A stretch of 64,000 bases of DNA from Botrytis cinerea B05.10 (GCF_000143535.2 NC_037311.1:2604001-2668000); one strand, 5' to 3'. Counted from the stretch's first letter, positions 48,876-58,850 are shown. Numbers and translations are program-made. The notes: generated by a model from the letters alone, not told the origin.

Positions 48876-50391
48876 TCATTTCTGCGTATCCTTCTTTTCA
48901 AGAGCCACTCTAGTATAGAAGTGGCTGATCTCATCCACCTCATTCAACTTTACACTTCGGAAATGCAAGCTCTTCTCCCGTTGGTGGACTTCCAAGTTCA
49001 CATTCTTTTCCTTGTCGATATCCCCCGCACTTTTCAGAAGCTCTCCAAAAGTACCCGTGATGGCTTTTGGCTCGTTGTACATCTCGAAGAATGGGTAGCC
49101 GTGCTCAGCGTAAGTATCTGCGGAAACTGGAGTCGGAGGAGGTGGTGTGCCAGTGACCAATTGGAATGTTTTGGGGGCAAGGAATTGTACGTTGAACATG
49201 ACTGCATTCTTTTCGTCATATCGGTCTTTGTCGAAAATGTATTTTCGAATCGCTTGATGAATAGAACCACCGGGTGCTAATGTTAGTTCATATTTCTCGT
49301 CGTATTCTTCCTTCTCCTTCTCTGCGGCAAGTCTTTTATTTTCCTTAGCCATCTGCTTTCTCTTCCAAGAAGACACTTTTGAATCGTCACGACCTCCACG
49401 GAGTGTGAGAACTAAATGTAGAGTTATTCCCTAAGAGTCAAATTAGAATAAAAATAGTAAGAGACATGATATATCACCGTCCTCTTTTACATCAATATCT
49501 CCTAGGGTATCTGTTAAACATACGTCAGTCCGATCAAATAGAAAGTTTAGCGATTGAGTGGTTCGAGTCAAACTCACCGTGATCCCTAAGCACCTTTCCC
49601 CCGAATATAAAACGCTGGTGATCTGTCGCTATGCCTTCTTTGTTCATGATATGATTCTTGAGTGCTCCAATAGTCATTTCGGAGTTCACATGCACTGTGA
49701 GAATCTTTCCAGTCAGATATTTGACGTAAATATAACCGTCAAAATGAGGTAATACGAGGAATGGAATGATTTCAAACTGAAGGCCAGCAATCTTGTCGAC
49801 TCCCGTCATCTGCGCTTCAACCGAATATCCTGAGCCAGTAGGCACTGCGACAAACTGCATGACTGTCCCATTAGATCTGACAATGCCGTCAAGCCATCTC
49901 TGTCCTGGCACCACAAGATAATCTTGGTTTTTGCCTGATTTAGCTTTCTGCTGCATAGGTTCTGTTTCAAGATGTTTACTTTCTCCAGACACAGCATTAA
50001 TACCTCCAACAAAGACTTTGACTGCGAATCGCGCAGATCCGGATGTACAGAACCTGATCCATAGAGCCTCGCGCTCTAATTCATATATTAGCATAAGAGG
50101 TTCGCAGAGGTATGAAATCATAGACTTACGCCGAATGGGAACAAATACACCTCCCTTTCTAACAACTTCAACAGGCAGTTTCTCTGCATAATCATCTACT
50201 GAAAAGATAGGAAAATTTCCAAGGTCTGGAGGAAGCTGGTAACTACTGCCGTCATCCGGGACCCGAATCGTTCGATGAAAATCGATCTCCAAGTTGCCTC
50301 CTCTGTTGTTATTTACGACAATTCTTTGAAAGGCGTCTGGAAAACTATTGAAAGCGTATTTCAATCCGACTTTGGGGGTTGATGAAGCCAT
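48876..50391 (-). CDS. Fungal protein with an internal ubiquitin-like domain
   Basis: Four exons: 50130-50391, 49578-50075, 49491-49510 (only 20 nt) and 48876-49430. All phases agree and give 444 aa. The ATG is at 50389-50391. The N-terminal 200 residues match a fungal family marked by LPPDLGNFPIFSVDDYAEKL, REALWIRFC, VKVFVGGINAVSGE and DYLVVPGQRWLDGI. A ubiquitin-like fold follows at about 202-273: YVKYLTGKILTVHVNSEMTI, then HQRFIFGGKVLRDH, then ITLHLVLTLRGG, ending in the double glycine. About 170 residues follow the Gly-Gly, starting with a Lys/Glu-rich helix. Full ubiquitin is processed after Gly-Gly; cleavage here is possible but unproven. The exact join around the 20-nt exon leaves the domain about four residues short of ubiquitin. 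Function of the family is unknown. Confidence 0.75.
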
Positions 50392-50666
50392 GGTAAATAT
50401 TTCCGTGGTTTGAGTTGATGTAGGCGTTTGTGCTTGATGCGACGACTATGAGATGGAAATGATTTATCTTCATCTCACAGAACGATTCTCTCATTAAGTA
50501 CTTCATCTTACTGTTCACTGATACATCAAAAACTCCAACTGAAACAGGAAGATTCCACAACTCTACTAGCAAACAAAAAGAATTCGTGTCAAATTTTCAG
50601 CGCAGCATATTTCGAAACATGATTCCGAAATTCGCTATGTTTTCCGATTCTGAATTCTTCCAATAG

Positions 50667-51330
50667 CTACGAGTTGCCTCGATAGGATTCATTTGGGATA
50701 TTGACTGCATCCGAACTCGAAATTGTTCCAGACTGAATTCCGGCAAGTCGATCCGAGCCATCTATTTGAGCCACAATTGAATATCCCGAAGCGACACGGG
50801 CGGCGAAAAATTGTATCACTCGACCATTTGGGCCAAACATTACAACAAGCCATTGTTGATCAGGCACAACCATGTGGTCTTTATTTTTATGGGCAACGCA
50901 GCTATGTTACCCAAGTGTTGGAAATATGTTTTGCGCTTGAATGACATTGATACCTCCGACATAAATCTTAAAAGCAAATGGGTAATTGCTCCAGGAATTA
51001 AAGTGGGTTCATATTGCTGCTTTTTTAAGCAATTAGTTAGCAACAGCTCATGTAGCATGCCATAGAAGCAAAAACGAATGATGAATAGAAACGAAGAATT
51101 CTCCCTTTGCGACAATATTATCCGGTAGATGCGACGCATACTCGTTGACAGGATATATTGAAAACCTCCCTAGGTCAGGTGGTAAATAATATGCTACACC
51201 ATCATCAAGAACCCACAAGACATATTAACGACAAATGGGTAGGTGGAGTAAGCGATAAGCTCCAGAATATTGTGCTGTAATAAGCCAAGATCGACACCGT
51301 TATCAAGCACTTCAAGCGAGAAAATTTGTT
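50667..51330 (-). pseudogene. Degraded paralogue of the ubiquitin-like-domain protein
   Basis: Several minus-strand fragments align in order with the N-terminal part of the intact gene at 48876-50391: VDLGLLQHNILELIAYSTYP, then LDDGVAYYLPPDLGRFSIYP and NEYASHLPDN, then YVGGINVIQA, then HMVVPDQQWLVVMFGPNGRV and FAARVASGYSIVAQIDGSDR. They lie in different frames with stops between them. No ubiquitin-like part is found downstream. It is a truncated tandem duplicate, about 280 bp upstream of the intact copy's start. Confidence 0.7.
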
Positions 51331-51472
51331 CCAGATCAGAGAAATAAATCAGACTGGATGCAAGGTCTGCCGAATACCCCTCCAGCAAAAGATGCAGCCA
51401 AATACTTGTGTTGTTACAATACATGGAGCCGTTTCTTAATGTCTCGATATCGTACCAAGTGGTATGGCTAGG

Positions 51473-51814
51473 CTATTTGAATCTTACCCTCTCGTTTTGT
51501 TTTTTCACGTTTGTCTTGGGATAAATATTATATAAGAGATTGTTAATGCCTGTAGCTATTCTGGAGACGTTCTGCAGAGCATTACATATATCTATTTCCT
51601 CGCCGGAGCTACAACAACCACAGTTATACTGTAGTGACGAGAGCTTGAATATGTAGTAGCCGAGCTCAAAAGAAACATATATGATATGTGAATATCGAAG
51701 ACTCTTTGACAGCACAGCACTGGATTCAAAGCTGCCCAGTGGCAGATTCGTGGCTCTCAAAAGCTGAGTAGCGTCAGTCGAATCTAGATTCACTTGGGGG
51801 GGGTTTTTTTGCAT
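51473..51814 (-). CDS. Small hypothetical ORF, 113 aa
   Basis: An ATG-initiated open frame with a Cys-containing segment (YNCGCCSSGEEIDICNALQN). No signal peptide, domain or homologue is recognised. It may be chance or a remnant. Confidence 0.15.
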   Translation of the reverse strand: MQKNPPQVNLDSTDATQLLRATNLPLGSFESSAVLSKSLRYSHIIYVSFELGYYIFKLSSLQYNCGCCSSGEEIDICNALQNVSRIATGINNLLYNIYPKTNVKKQNERVRFK

Positions 51815-52163
51815 TTACACTGGCTATCGTCACTTTTAAGCTTAAAAGTACTCATTAAACACTCATATTAGATTCAAAATCACTTCATTTAGAATTATAG
51901 GCCAAGTGTGAGAAATATATTGTAGTCATAAATTGTTTCTAGATCCGAGCATCCAGATGTCACCGATACATATCAGACAACTCAGCATCGAAAGTAAGCC
52001 CAGTGGTGAAACCCAAGCATCAGTAAAGTAGCGTTAATTGCCGGGTGTGACTGCGACTTAATTTGGACGGGCAGTTTCACCTTGAACGTAGGAAGCTACG
52101 GATTTCAAAGCGTTAGTCTTGAAGTTCATTCTTGAGGAAACGAAAGTGCATAGATATCTTACA

Positions 52164-52769
52164 TTAGTTCTTGGTGTTGTAGTCGTCTTCGGGGTATGGG
52201 CCAAACTCGGTGGTCTGACGCTTGGTGTTGTAGTCGTCTTCGGGGTATGGGCCAAACTCGGTGGTCTGACGCTTGGTGTTGTAGTCGTCTTCGGGGTATG
52301 GGCCAAACTCGGTGGTCTGACGCTTGGTGTTGTAGTCGTCTTCGGGGTATGGGCCGAACTCGGTGGTTTGTCTCTTGGTGTTGTAGTCATCCTCAGGGTA
52401 AGGACCGAATTCAGTGGTCTGTCTCTTGGTGTTGTAGTCATCCTCAGGGTAAGGGCCGAACTCGGTAGTTTGACGCTTGGTGTTGTAATCATCTTCGGGG
52501 TATGGGCCAAACTCGGTGGTCTGACGTTTGGTGTTGTAGTCATCCTCAGGGTAAGGGCCGAACTCGGTAGTTTGACGCTTGGTGTTGTAATCATCTTCGG
52601 GATATGGGCCAAACTCAGTGGTCTGACGTTTGGTGTTGTAGTCATCCTCAGGGTAAGGGCCGAACTCGGTAGTCTGGCGCTTCGCAGCAGCGTTGAGCTT
52701 TGCACCAGGGGCGGCGGCAGCAAAGGTGGCAGCGAAAGCCAGAATGGCGGTGATCTTGAGCATCTGCAT
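52164..52769 (-). CDS. Kex2-processed repeat precursor peptide (candidate dikaritin-type RiPP precursor)
   Basis: A single exon of 201 aa from the ATG at 52767-52769 to TAA at 52164-52166. Residues 1-20 (MQMLKITAILAFAATFAAAA) form a signal peptide. A nine-residue linker leads to ten perfect copies of a 17-residue unit, KRQTTEFGPYPEDDYNT, ending in KN. Each Lys-Arg is a Kex2 site, so processing would release QTTEFGPYPEDDYNT (plus KR, trimmed by carboxypeptidase) about ten times. This layout of signal peptide plus tandem KR-bounded identical cores is that of fungal dikaritin precursors such as UstA. Three UstYa-like oxidase genes and a 2-oxoglutarate oxygenase lie within 9 kb. The unit has two Tyr, one Phe and two Pro, plausible oxidation sites. 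Other options are a secreted signalling or repellent peptide. An alpha-pheromone precursor is unlikely, since no pheromone-like Trp/Cys core is present. Confidence 0.8.
   Translation of the reverse strand: MQMLKITAILAFAATFAAAAPGAKLNAAAKRQTTEFGPYPEDDYNTKRQTTEFGPYPEDDYNTKRQTTEFGPYPEDDYNTKRQTTEFGPYPEDDYNTKRQTTEFGPYPEDDYNTKRQTTEFGPYPEDDYNTKRQTTEFGPYPEDDYNTKRQTTEFGPYPEDDYNTKRQTTEFGPYPEDDYNTKRQTTEFGPYPEDDYNTKN
52173..52682. repeat. Ten-copy 51-bp in-frame tandem repeat
   Basis: Ten 51-bp units encode the precursor core. The three units at the 3' end of the gene (52173-52325) are identical in DNA. Units 3 and 5 from the start are also identical, and two-unit blocks (102 bp) recur. All other differences between units are synonymous. 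Confidence 0.95.
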
Positions 52770-54255
52770 GATGGCTTGAGGTAAATTTATGTTGAGTGAA
52801 AATGTAAGAGTTTAAGGCCTTTGATGATATGTAACTTGACAGTTGTGTGAGTCTGATGAAGTTCTAGAGAGAGCGGGAAGAAGCAGGTTTATATATTGTT
52901 TTTTCTTAGAATTTTCCACGAGGGGAGCTTATCATGCGGAGCCTGCTTTGTTGACTCTATCACGTCGGCGAAGACAAACAGTCTTCGTGAACGGATACAA
53001 AGATTCAGCAGCCATACTTACGCTCACTTCGGGCTCCAGATTCTTTGGGAATTATGGCGATTGATCTCATACAGATTGCTGCATTAGGGGACAGCGAATC
53101 AGCGGTCCAATGCTCAACCAGCCTAGTAAGGGAACCGCCGTTATCACTGCCATCTTAATCTACTTGAGTTTAAAGCTGAGAAGTCTATACTATACCTTTC
53201 TTGTATCAGGCACAACCGTTGCTAGTACTAGTCCACGTCTGGGACAAATTGCGGAAATAATTCCAGGTCGTAATATTCTATGTTAATTAATATCTCAAAT
53301 ATAATAGACTATAATTAACTATTGTAATTTTAACTCTTATTTTTGATATTTTAATCTCTACTTCTGTATAAAATACTGTTATTGAAGTCTTTTTTAGTTT
53401 TTTGTAGAAAAATATTTCAGGTTTCTTATTCAAAATTTCAAACCTTTTTAGAAAATCTAAGAAAAAAAAAATAAGATGACAGTAAAGTATATCAAATTAG
53501 TTTGAAGGATTTTTCTTTTAAAGATCTTATAATTGTTTTGTTTATTTTAAATAAATTCGAACAATTTTAAATGTAAAATGATTTTTTATTCACATATTTA
53601 GGACTAAGATATCTTCAATTCATATTAGGACTAGAATATAAATATTCATAAATTGAAAGCGACCTGAACTAATGTTTGTTAGACCTTGAATAGAATTCAT
53701 CCTAGTCAAGGTATCAATACATGGAATGCTGCTATATAAGGTTATTATCATACAAATCTTATCACCCCCATACCACACTAAAAATGTCAAAACGTTCCGG
53801 CGACATTACCTTAAGAGGAAAAGTAATACACCACTTCTGATATGCAAGGGACCACAACATAATGATCACCTCTTTGTATCGTGAAATGATGTTCATATCC
53901 ATGACAGTGCCACATTGACGGGAAACAGGGTTAGAAGGATCGGCCCACAGAGTAACGTTGCGCCACTGTCACTTTTAGTATAACTATTTCTCCAACTACC
54001 GACAAAAAGTCAAGATTATTAAGTCTCCTTGAAGGTGCAAACTTTAAATCTTGGAGATTGATTCACAGTTCTCAATTTTTGGCACATGTCATTGTTGGCA
54101 TCTCTTGTCTTGTGCCATTGTGTTGCCATCGAGCATATAAAGCGGGTCAGATATCTATTCTATCACTCTATCAGAAAGACATCTCCAATCTTTGTGATTT
54201 CTATTCAGGGCTTTCTTTAGGCCTTTTTATATTAGCAAACTCTTATTTACACAAA
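52770..54255. other. Divergent spacer between precursor and 2OG-oxygenase genes
   Basis: About 1.5 kb separating two divergently transcribed cluster genes. It contains a TATA-like site for the precursor, an AT-rich core (about 53280-53660) and no supported gene. Confidence 0.5.
52888..52895 (-). promoter_or_regulatory. TATA-box candidate for the precursor gene
   Basis: TATATAAA on the minus strand lies about 120 bp upstream of the precursor ATG, a normal distance for a fungal TATA element with a short leader. Position and motif only; no expression data. Confidence 0.4.
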
Positions 54256-55074
54256 ATGGATCTCAAGCAGATCTTTTACACCTCTTTCATCGTGGCCCTT
54301 CTTGCTGCAGCGTTTTCCGCTGTTCCACGATCCATAACGGTACCTAGCTTCTTTGCCAGAAACTCCTGTCCGCAGCCACGATACATAGTCCGCACCTTGT
54401 CATATGATCCACTTATCCAACATATTGAGAATTTTATCACTTCTCAAGAGGCGGATCATCTGCTCAAAATTGCGTAAGTCAAGGTTTAGATGGCAAATCC
54501 AGGTGATAGTGTTAACGAGTCGAGTAGAAAGTCTAAATTCCGACCCTCTCGTGCCGTCAGAACTGATGGTCAGGCTGTAGCTACACATGAGCGAACCAGC
54601 TCCACTGCATATCTGCCTTCGGACGACCCTGTCGTCCAATGCATTAGGTCCAGAGCTTCAGAGTATCAGGGTTACGTTGACCTTGAGATGATGGAGAGCC
54701 TGCAAGTGACACGATATCTAGAAGGGCAGCAGTATACGAATCACTACGACTGGGCAACCGACCCTGCCGCGAGAAATCAAACAACGAATAGGGAGACCAC
54801 TTTTTTTGCCGTGCTTGATGTGGAGTGCTCCAGCTGTGGGACTCGTTTTCCCAAGATCTCAGTAGACTGGGCCATCGAGGATCAAAGATGGTGCAATTTT
54901 GTCGATTGCAAGGCTATCCACGAGTTAACAGTACGCGGGGTTGTCGGTAGTGCTGTGTTTTGGAGAAATCTCCATTCCAATGGAACTGGGGATACGCGCA
55001 CGCTGCATGCTGGGCTTCCCGCTCTGGGCGGGAGAAAGGTGGGGTTGAATATCTGGACACGTCGAGAGGTTTAG
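54256..55074 (+). CDS. Membrane-anchored 2-oxoglutarate/Fe(II) oxygenase, prolyl 4-hydroxylase type
   Basis: Two exons, 54256-54473 and 54528-55074, around a 54-bp intron (donor GTAAGT, acceptor GAGTAG) give 254 aa. Without splicing the same frame meets TAA and TAG. With splicing, HLLKIA joins KSKFRPSR and leads to the family motif RTSSTAYLPSDDPVV, which supports the intron. Residues 7-23 form a signal anchor. The double-stranded beta-helix follows with the iron ligands H145 and D147 in NHYDW, a distal H233 in TLHAGLP, and K243 in RKVGLNIW for 2-oxoglutarate. These enzymes hydroxylate peptidyl proline or other residues in the secretory pathway. It is divergent from the precursor-peptide gene, whose core has two prolines, so it is a good candidate tailoring enzyme. 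The substrate is inferred. Confidence 0.8.
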
Positions 55075-55875
55075 TCCTGCCACTTACATCCACGGAGAAG
55101 GCCGTTATCTCGTTCTCTCAAGGTTTTTTTTTACACTTCGATTTTTCGCAATTTTGTAATCACCGACCTTTTGTTTTCGTACTAGGCATAAGCGAAGGCC
55201 TATGCTGACTACATTGTGAGTACGTTCGTAAGCAAACGAATTAACAAAAACTCAATCAAAGTACTTTGTAGTTGTCGGCCGGAGGCTTGGGCCTGGTGGG
55301 CCAATGATTATGCTTACTTCATTAAATTAAAGTATATTGAAGCATCCCTGTCCTTGAATTGATGACCCACTTTTGTGTGCTTGGGAACTTAAAAATAAAC
55401 CTTTAATTATGGGGAGCAATGCTGTGATCTACAACAGTATGCTGACCCTCTACCCAACCTCGATATGATCAACTTTGTTGATCTGCAAGGTTTCATATAA
55501 TTGAACCTCGCTGCTACTTCTCCCGAGTGATTTAAGCGTTTCAGAGTTATCAAACCGAAAGAGAGTTATTTTCATGTGATCAAGCGGGCTAACACCCAGC
55601 AAATCGGATATCAATATTAACAAGACAAGCGATGGTGTGCTTTACTTCCGCTTATTAGTAAAATAGCTTTCTGGGCTCGCTAGAGAAGCTTACGCGATCA
55701 GGGAAAGATAGAAATCCTGATTGCTGCCAATTTACAGGGTCATGTATGAAAACTAGAGGACCTGTACTACCTATTAACGCTCTCAAGATAACTCCACACT
55801 ATACCATTTGCTTTTCCTCTCTTCTGCTTTCTTATATTTGTCAAAAACGCCTTTATTACCGCTGCACTTACTCCA
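55075..55875. other. Spacer between cluster genes
   Basis: About 800 bp with no reading frame or repeat that I can support. It should hold the oxygenase 3' UTR and the promoter of the next gene. Confidence 0.4.
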
Positions 55876-56842
55876 ATGGAAGAAAACAAGCTACTTGGAC
55901 GCACTTCGTCGTCGGATGATGATACAGAAGACTCAACATTCACTAGCAGAATCAAACGCATTTCTAATCATGAAACTTTCTTTTCCCGCATGCACATTCT
56001 TCGTTTTTGCCTTGAGATTATTCTCATTTTCTGCCTTCTCGGTACCACTGGTATTATCTTGAGGAATGGCACCAATAAAGCTGGGGCCAATAGTAATCAA
56101 ATTTGGCCAGCAGGAAGTGATTACAATCATTTCGTACCTCATGGTAAGTTTCCTTCGCCTTTTGAACTATCCTGATCACTCGAATGTCACTGACCTCAAG
56201 AATAGATGTTAGCTCAAGGGGCATCCCCAAACCATCTGGCCCAGATCAATACCAGATAGATGCTGATGCATTCCATGATCGGGGTGTTTTCAATCAAACT
56301 CTTAGCTCCTGGCAAGGCCTTTCTCATGGTAAAAAAGCTCTATGAAAATCATCCAACTTGTTGAACAAGTCTAATTCAAAAATTCTTAGCGTTTGTACGA
56401 GCCACGCCGTATGATGGCAGCGGACCTCAAAAACTATTTGCAGGAGATCTTTTCGAAATTGCTGCTTTTCATCAAATGCATTGTCTTGTAGGCCATTTTC
56501 CCCGCTTCCGAGACTTTAATCAAGACTTCTAACCTCTGTTGACAGACATCTATACTTGAGGACTTTGGTCTTTTGGCTGCCGGAATTCCCAAAGAAGAAC
56601 TGCCGGGATATCACAGCGGTGTAACGTTGACATGGGAAGAGCACAAGGCACATTGTTTCAACTACGTCCGGCAGGCTTTGATGTGCTTCGCTGATTCTAC
56701 AGCTGAGGGTCACATTGAAGGCGACCCCCATCGCGTGGCTGATCATGGGGTTATGCACGTTTGTAACGATTTTGATGCTTTGCTGGCATGGTCCAAGGAG
56801 CCAGAGAGAGCACTACCTAAAAGTTGGAAGGTGACCGATTGA
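55876..56842 (+). CDS. UstYa-like (DUF3328) membrane oxidase 1
   Basis: Four exons, 55876-56143, 56206-56328, 56390-56487 and 56546-56842, with introns of 62, 61 and 58 bp, encode 261 aa. The ATG is at 55876. A cytosolic, acidic N-terminus is followed by a membrane segment (about 40-62) and a lumenal domain. The two family motifs are present: FHQMHCL (HxxHC at 158-162) and EEHKAHCFNYVRQALMCFAD (HxxHC at 196-200, with C210). UstYa-type proteins are thought to be copper-dependent oxidases. In ustiloxin, asperipin and cyclochlorotine pathways they catalyse oxidative ring closure or hydroxylation of peptides. The gene converges on the next UstYa-like gene, with 387 bp between stops. All motif residues are intact, so it is probably active. 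Confidence 0.88.
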
Positions 56843-57229
56843 GAAAAGTGATTGCTTGTAGTTCATTTGACGAAAGAGAAGTTAGAGTTTTCAATATAGT
56901 ACATAATCTGTTAGTTTTTGGCGCATACGTGGAGTTTACATGTAAATATTTACTCTAAAATATTGAACACAAAGCCAGAATAGACAGCTGGACGAAGAAA
57001 GCATAGTGAACTCATGAAAAGTAATTCAATAGACTTTTAGGAAAGAACAGCTATTTTCAATTTTCCATACTACATGATGAATATGTACAATATCCCTTTT
57101 CATCTCCTAGAAAAGACGGCACAGCAAAGGTCCAAATTGATAGCAAAGAGCAGTTATAGGTATGAGTTACAGCGTGCTGATAGCAAGGATTTCTTAACAA
57201 CTATATCCATAGGTATCCCGTGAAGCTAT

Positions 57230-57949
57230 CTAAGAAATTACAGAGCCCTGTTCCATTTTCGAGTGTCCATGATGGTGGCTATGTGCATCATCCTTTGCTT
57301 TCCCCGGAAAGTCCTTCGAGAAGTGACCGCAATCTGGATATTGAATCTTTGCCCTAACCTCAATGTCATCCGGGTCATTGATTCTCGTCAAGACTTGTGA
57401 ACAGTGTTCTGTGTGAGTCAAGACATCTTCTTTATGAACCATTCGGCCTTCGGTCAGTGCTTTGTGGAATCTGAGAATGTTGTAGGCACAATGAGTCTTA
57501 TGCAGTTTATTGGTGAGGTAAACAGGTTGTGTGTCGGAGCCGAATTGGTCTTCAGTGACTGATGCAGTCTTGTTCTGATCGGTGTAGAACACCCACGGCC
57601 CGGCTTTGCGGAACTTTTCTGTCAGTTCTCGATCGAAGCACTCATCTGGGACCCAGCAGAACGAAAGCACGTCGAAATGACATCCTCGGGCTCTAGCTTC
57701 ACTGGATGAGTTTCCGCAGGGATTTTTGAGGATTTGTTGAGTATTGATATGAGTAGGTAGAACGATGGACTGGAAAGCCCAAACAACTGAGAGAACAAGC
57801 AGGACGCTCGAAGCGAGGCCGATGAGGAGTATAGAACAGGTCTTATGCCGAATTTGCGGTTGTGGTGAAGTAGCAAAGGAAATAGAATCTCCATCTTCCT
57901 CCTCATTGAGCATGGGGAGTTTACTCTCATCTGTATCTTGAAAAGCCAT
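57230..57949 (-). CDS. UstYa-like (DUF3328-related) membrane protein 2, divergent type
   Basis: A single exon of 239 aa from the ATG at 57947-57949. Residues 38-57 form the membrane segment. The lumenal part starts with a Cys-rich block (NPCGNSSSEARARGCHFDVL and WVPDECFD, with C78, C90, C98 and C104) not seen in the other two copies. Two HxxHC motifs follow: LHKTHCAYNIL (150-154) and THTEHCSQVL (179-183). The tail is His-rich (DDAHSHHHGHSKM). The motif pair places it with UstYa-like oxidases, and the Cys-rich front is a recurring variant in fungal genomes. The intronless structure differs from the four- and six-exon neighbours. Its likely role is oxidation of the cluster peptide, inferred from context. 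Confidence 0.75.
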   Translation of the reverse strand: MAFQDTDESKLPMLNEEEDGDSISFATSPQPQIRHKTCSILLIGLASSVLLVLSVVWAFQSIVLPTHINTQQILKNPCGNSSSEARARGCHFDVLSFCWVPDECFDRELTEKFRKAGPWVFYTDQNKTASVTEDQFGSDTQPVYLTNKLHKTHCAYNILRFHKALTEGRMVHKEDVLTHTEHCSQVLTRINDPDDIEVRAKIQYPDCGHFSKDFPGKAKDDAHSHHHGHSKMEQGSVIS

Positions 57950-58408
57950 GTTGTTGACGGGTTTGATGGAAGTTTTCGTAACCTTGTGAAACTCTTAGAT
58001 GAGAGATTTTTGGTTTTCTGGGCAGTAGGTATGAATGAAAGAGGAGAGATTGGGAACCATTCACTGCGATAAAACAGCAAAACGGCTTTCAGATTCTGAG
58101 GTTGAGGACGCTTCTGACGATAACTTCCTGCCATGACTCTAGACGCTTCTTTATTCACTTGCCGCGGAATCCGTAAAATGAATCCCTTGACGAACTAACC
58201 ATGTTACGAAGGAAATGGGGAAACTCGAGCATTCCGTACCTCGCCAACCCCTAAGCCCCCAATCACTCGGTATTAGGCCTAATAAAGGTCGGATCTCCAT
58301 TTTGAGGAATTCCTTGGTCAACAACACATGCTAGCTACAAAGTATAAATATATGCCAAATATGACATTTAACGATAACTGCACTCGAAAAGTTTATCTTT
58401 CAATCCAA

Positions 58409-58850
58409 CCCATGTGCGGCCTTTTATTTCGTCATATCTTAATGTAATCAAGAGATCAAACCCTTGTTTGTATTTTGAATTTATAAGCGAAAAAATCAAA
58501 TAAGCAGTATTCTTCAGGATAATCGACCTATTCACCAACCTTAATATACCATGGTACGAATCAAACCCATGTGATTTTAAGGTTAAATACCCTTGTCTGT
58601 GCCTTGTGTTGACAGCAGAGCCTCTCAAACAACTTTTCGTTTGGGAATATCCGAACTATCCGCGAACCTTAATATACCATGATGTGAATTGAATCCATGT
58701 GATTCTTGGATTAAATTCTCTTGTTTAAACTCTGTATTTGTAATAGAACTTATCAACAATGTTTATCTTCAGAGGCGCTCGTGCGATCTATAAACCTTGA
58801 GGTACTATGGTGTGGACATATCTTCAGTTAGAGTTGAGAGAAACGTATCA
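58409..58850. repeat. Decayed tandem repeat with 128-bp period
   Basis: The landmark AACCTTAATATACCATG occurs at 58537 and 58665, and a diverged form (AACCTTGAGGTACTATG) at 58793, exactly 128 bp apart each time. Flanking words (CCATGTGATT, TTAAA, CTCTTGT/CCCTTGT) keep the same spacing. A more diverged unit precedes them. Confidence 0.7.

Noticed and set aside
52173..52682. A CRISPR-like or non-coding satellite array
   Set aside because: The units are directly adjacent without unique spacers, and they encode a conserved peptide after a signal sequence in a eukaryotic genome.
52164..52769. Alpha-type mating pheromone precursor
   Set aside because: KR-bounded repeats fit, but the core lacks the Trp/Cys-containing consensus of ascomycete alpha pheromones, and UstYa-like genes are adjacent.
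52058..52784. Two further ~220-codon open frames, one on each strand, across the precursor repeats
   Set aside because: A 51-bp unit keeps every frame open once one unit lacks stops. Only the frame with a signal peptide, Kex2 sites and purely synonymous variation shows selection.
54256..55074. Pseudogene call for the 2OG oxygenase because of two in-frame stops
   Set aside because: A 54-bp intron with GTAAGT donor and AG acceptor removes both stops and restores correct family spacing.
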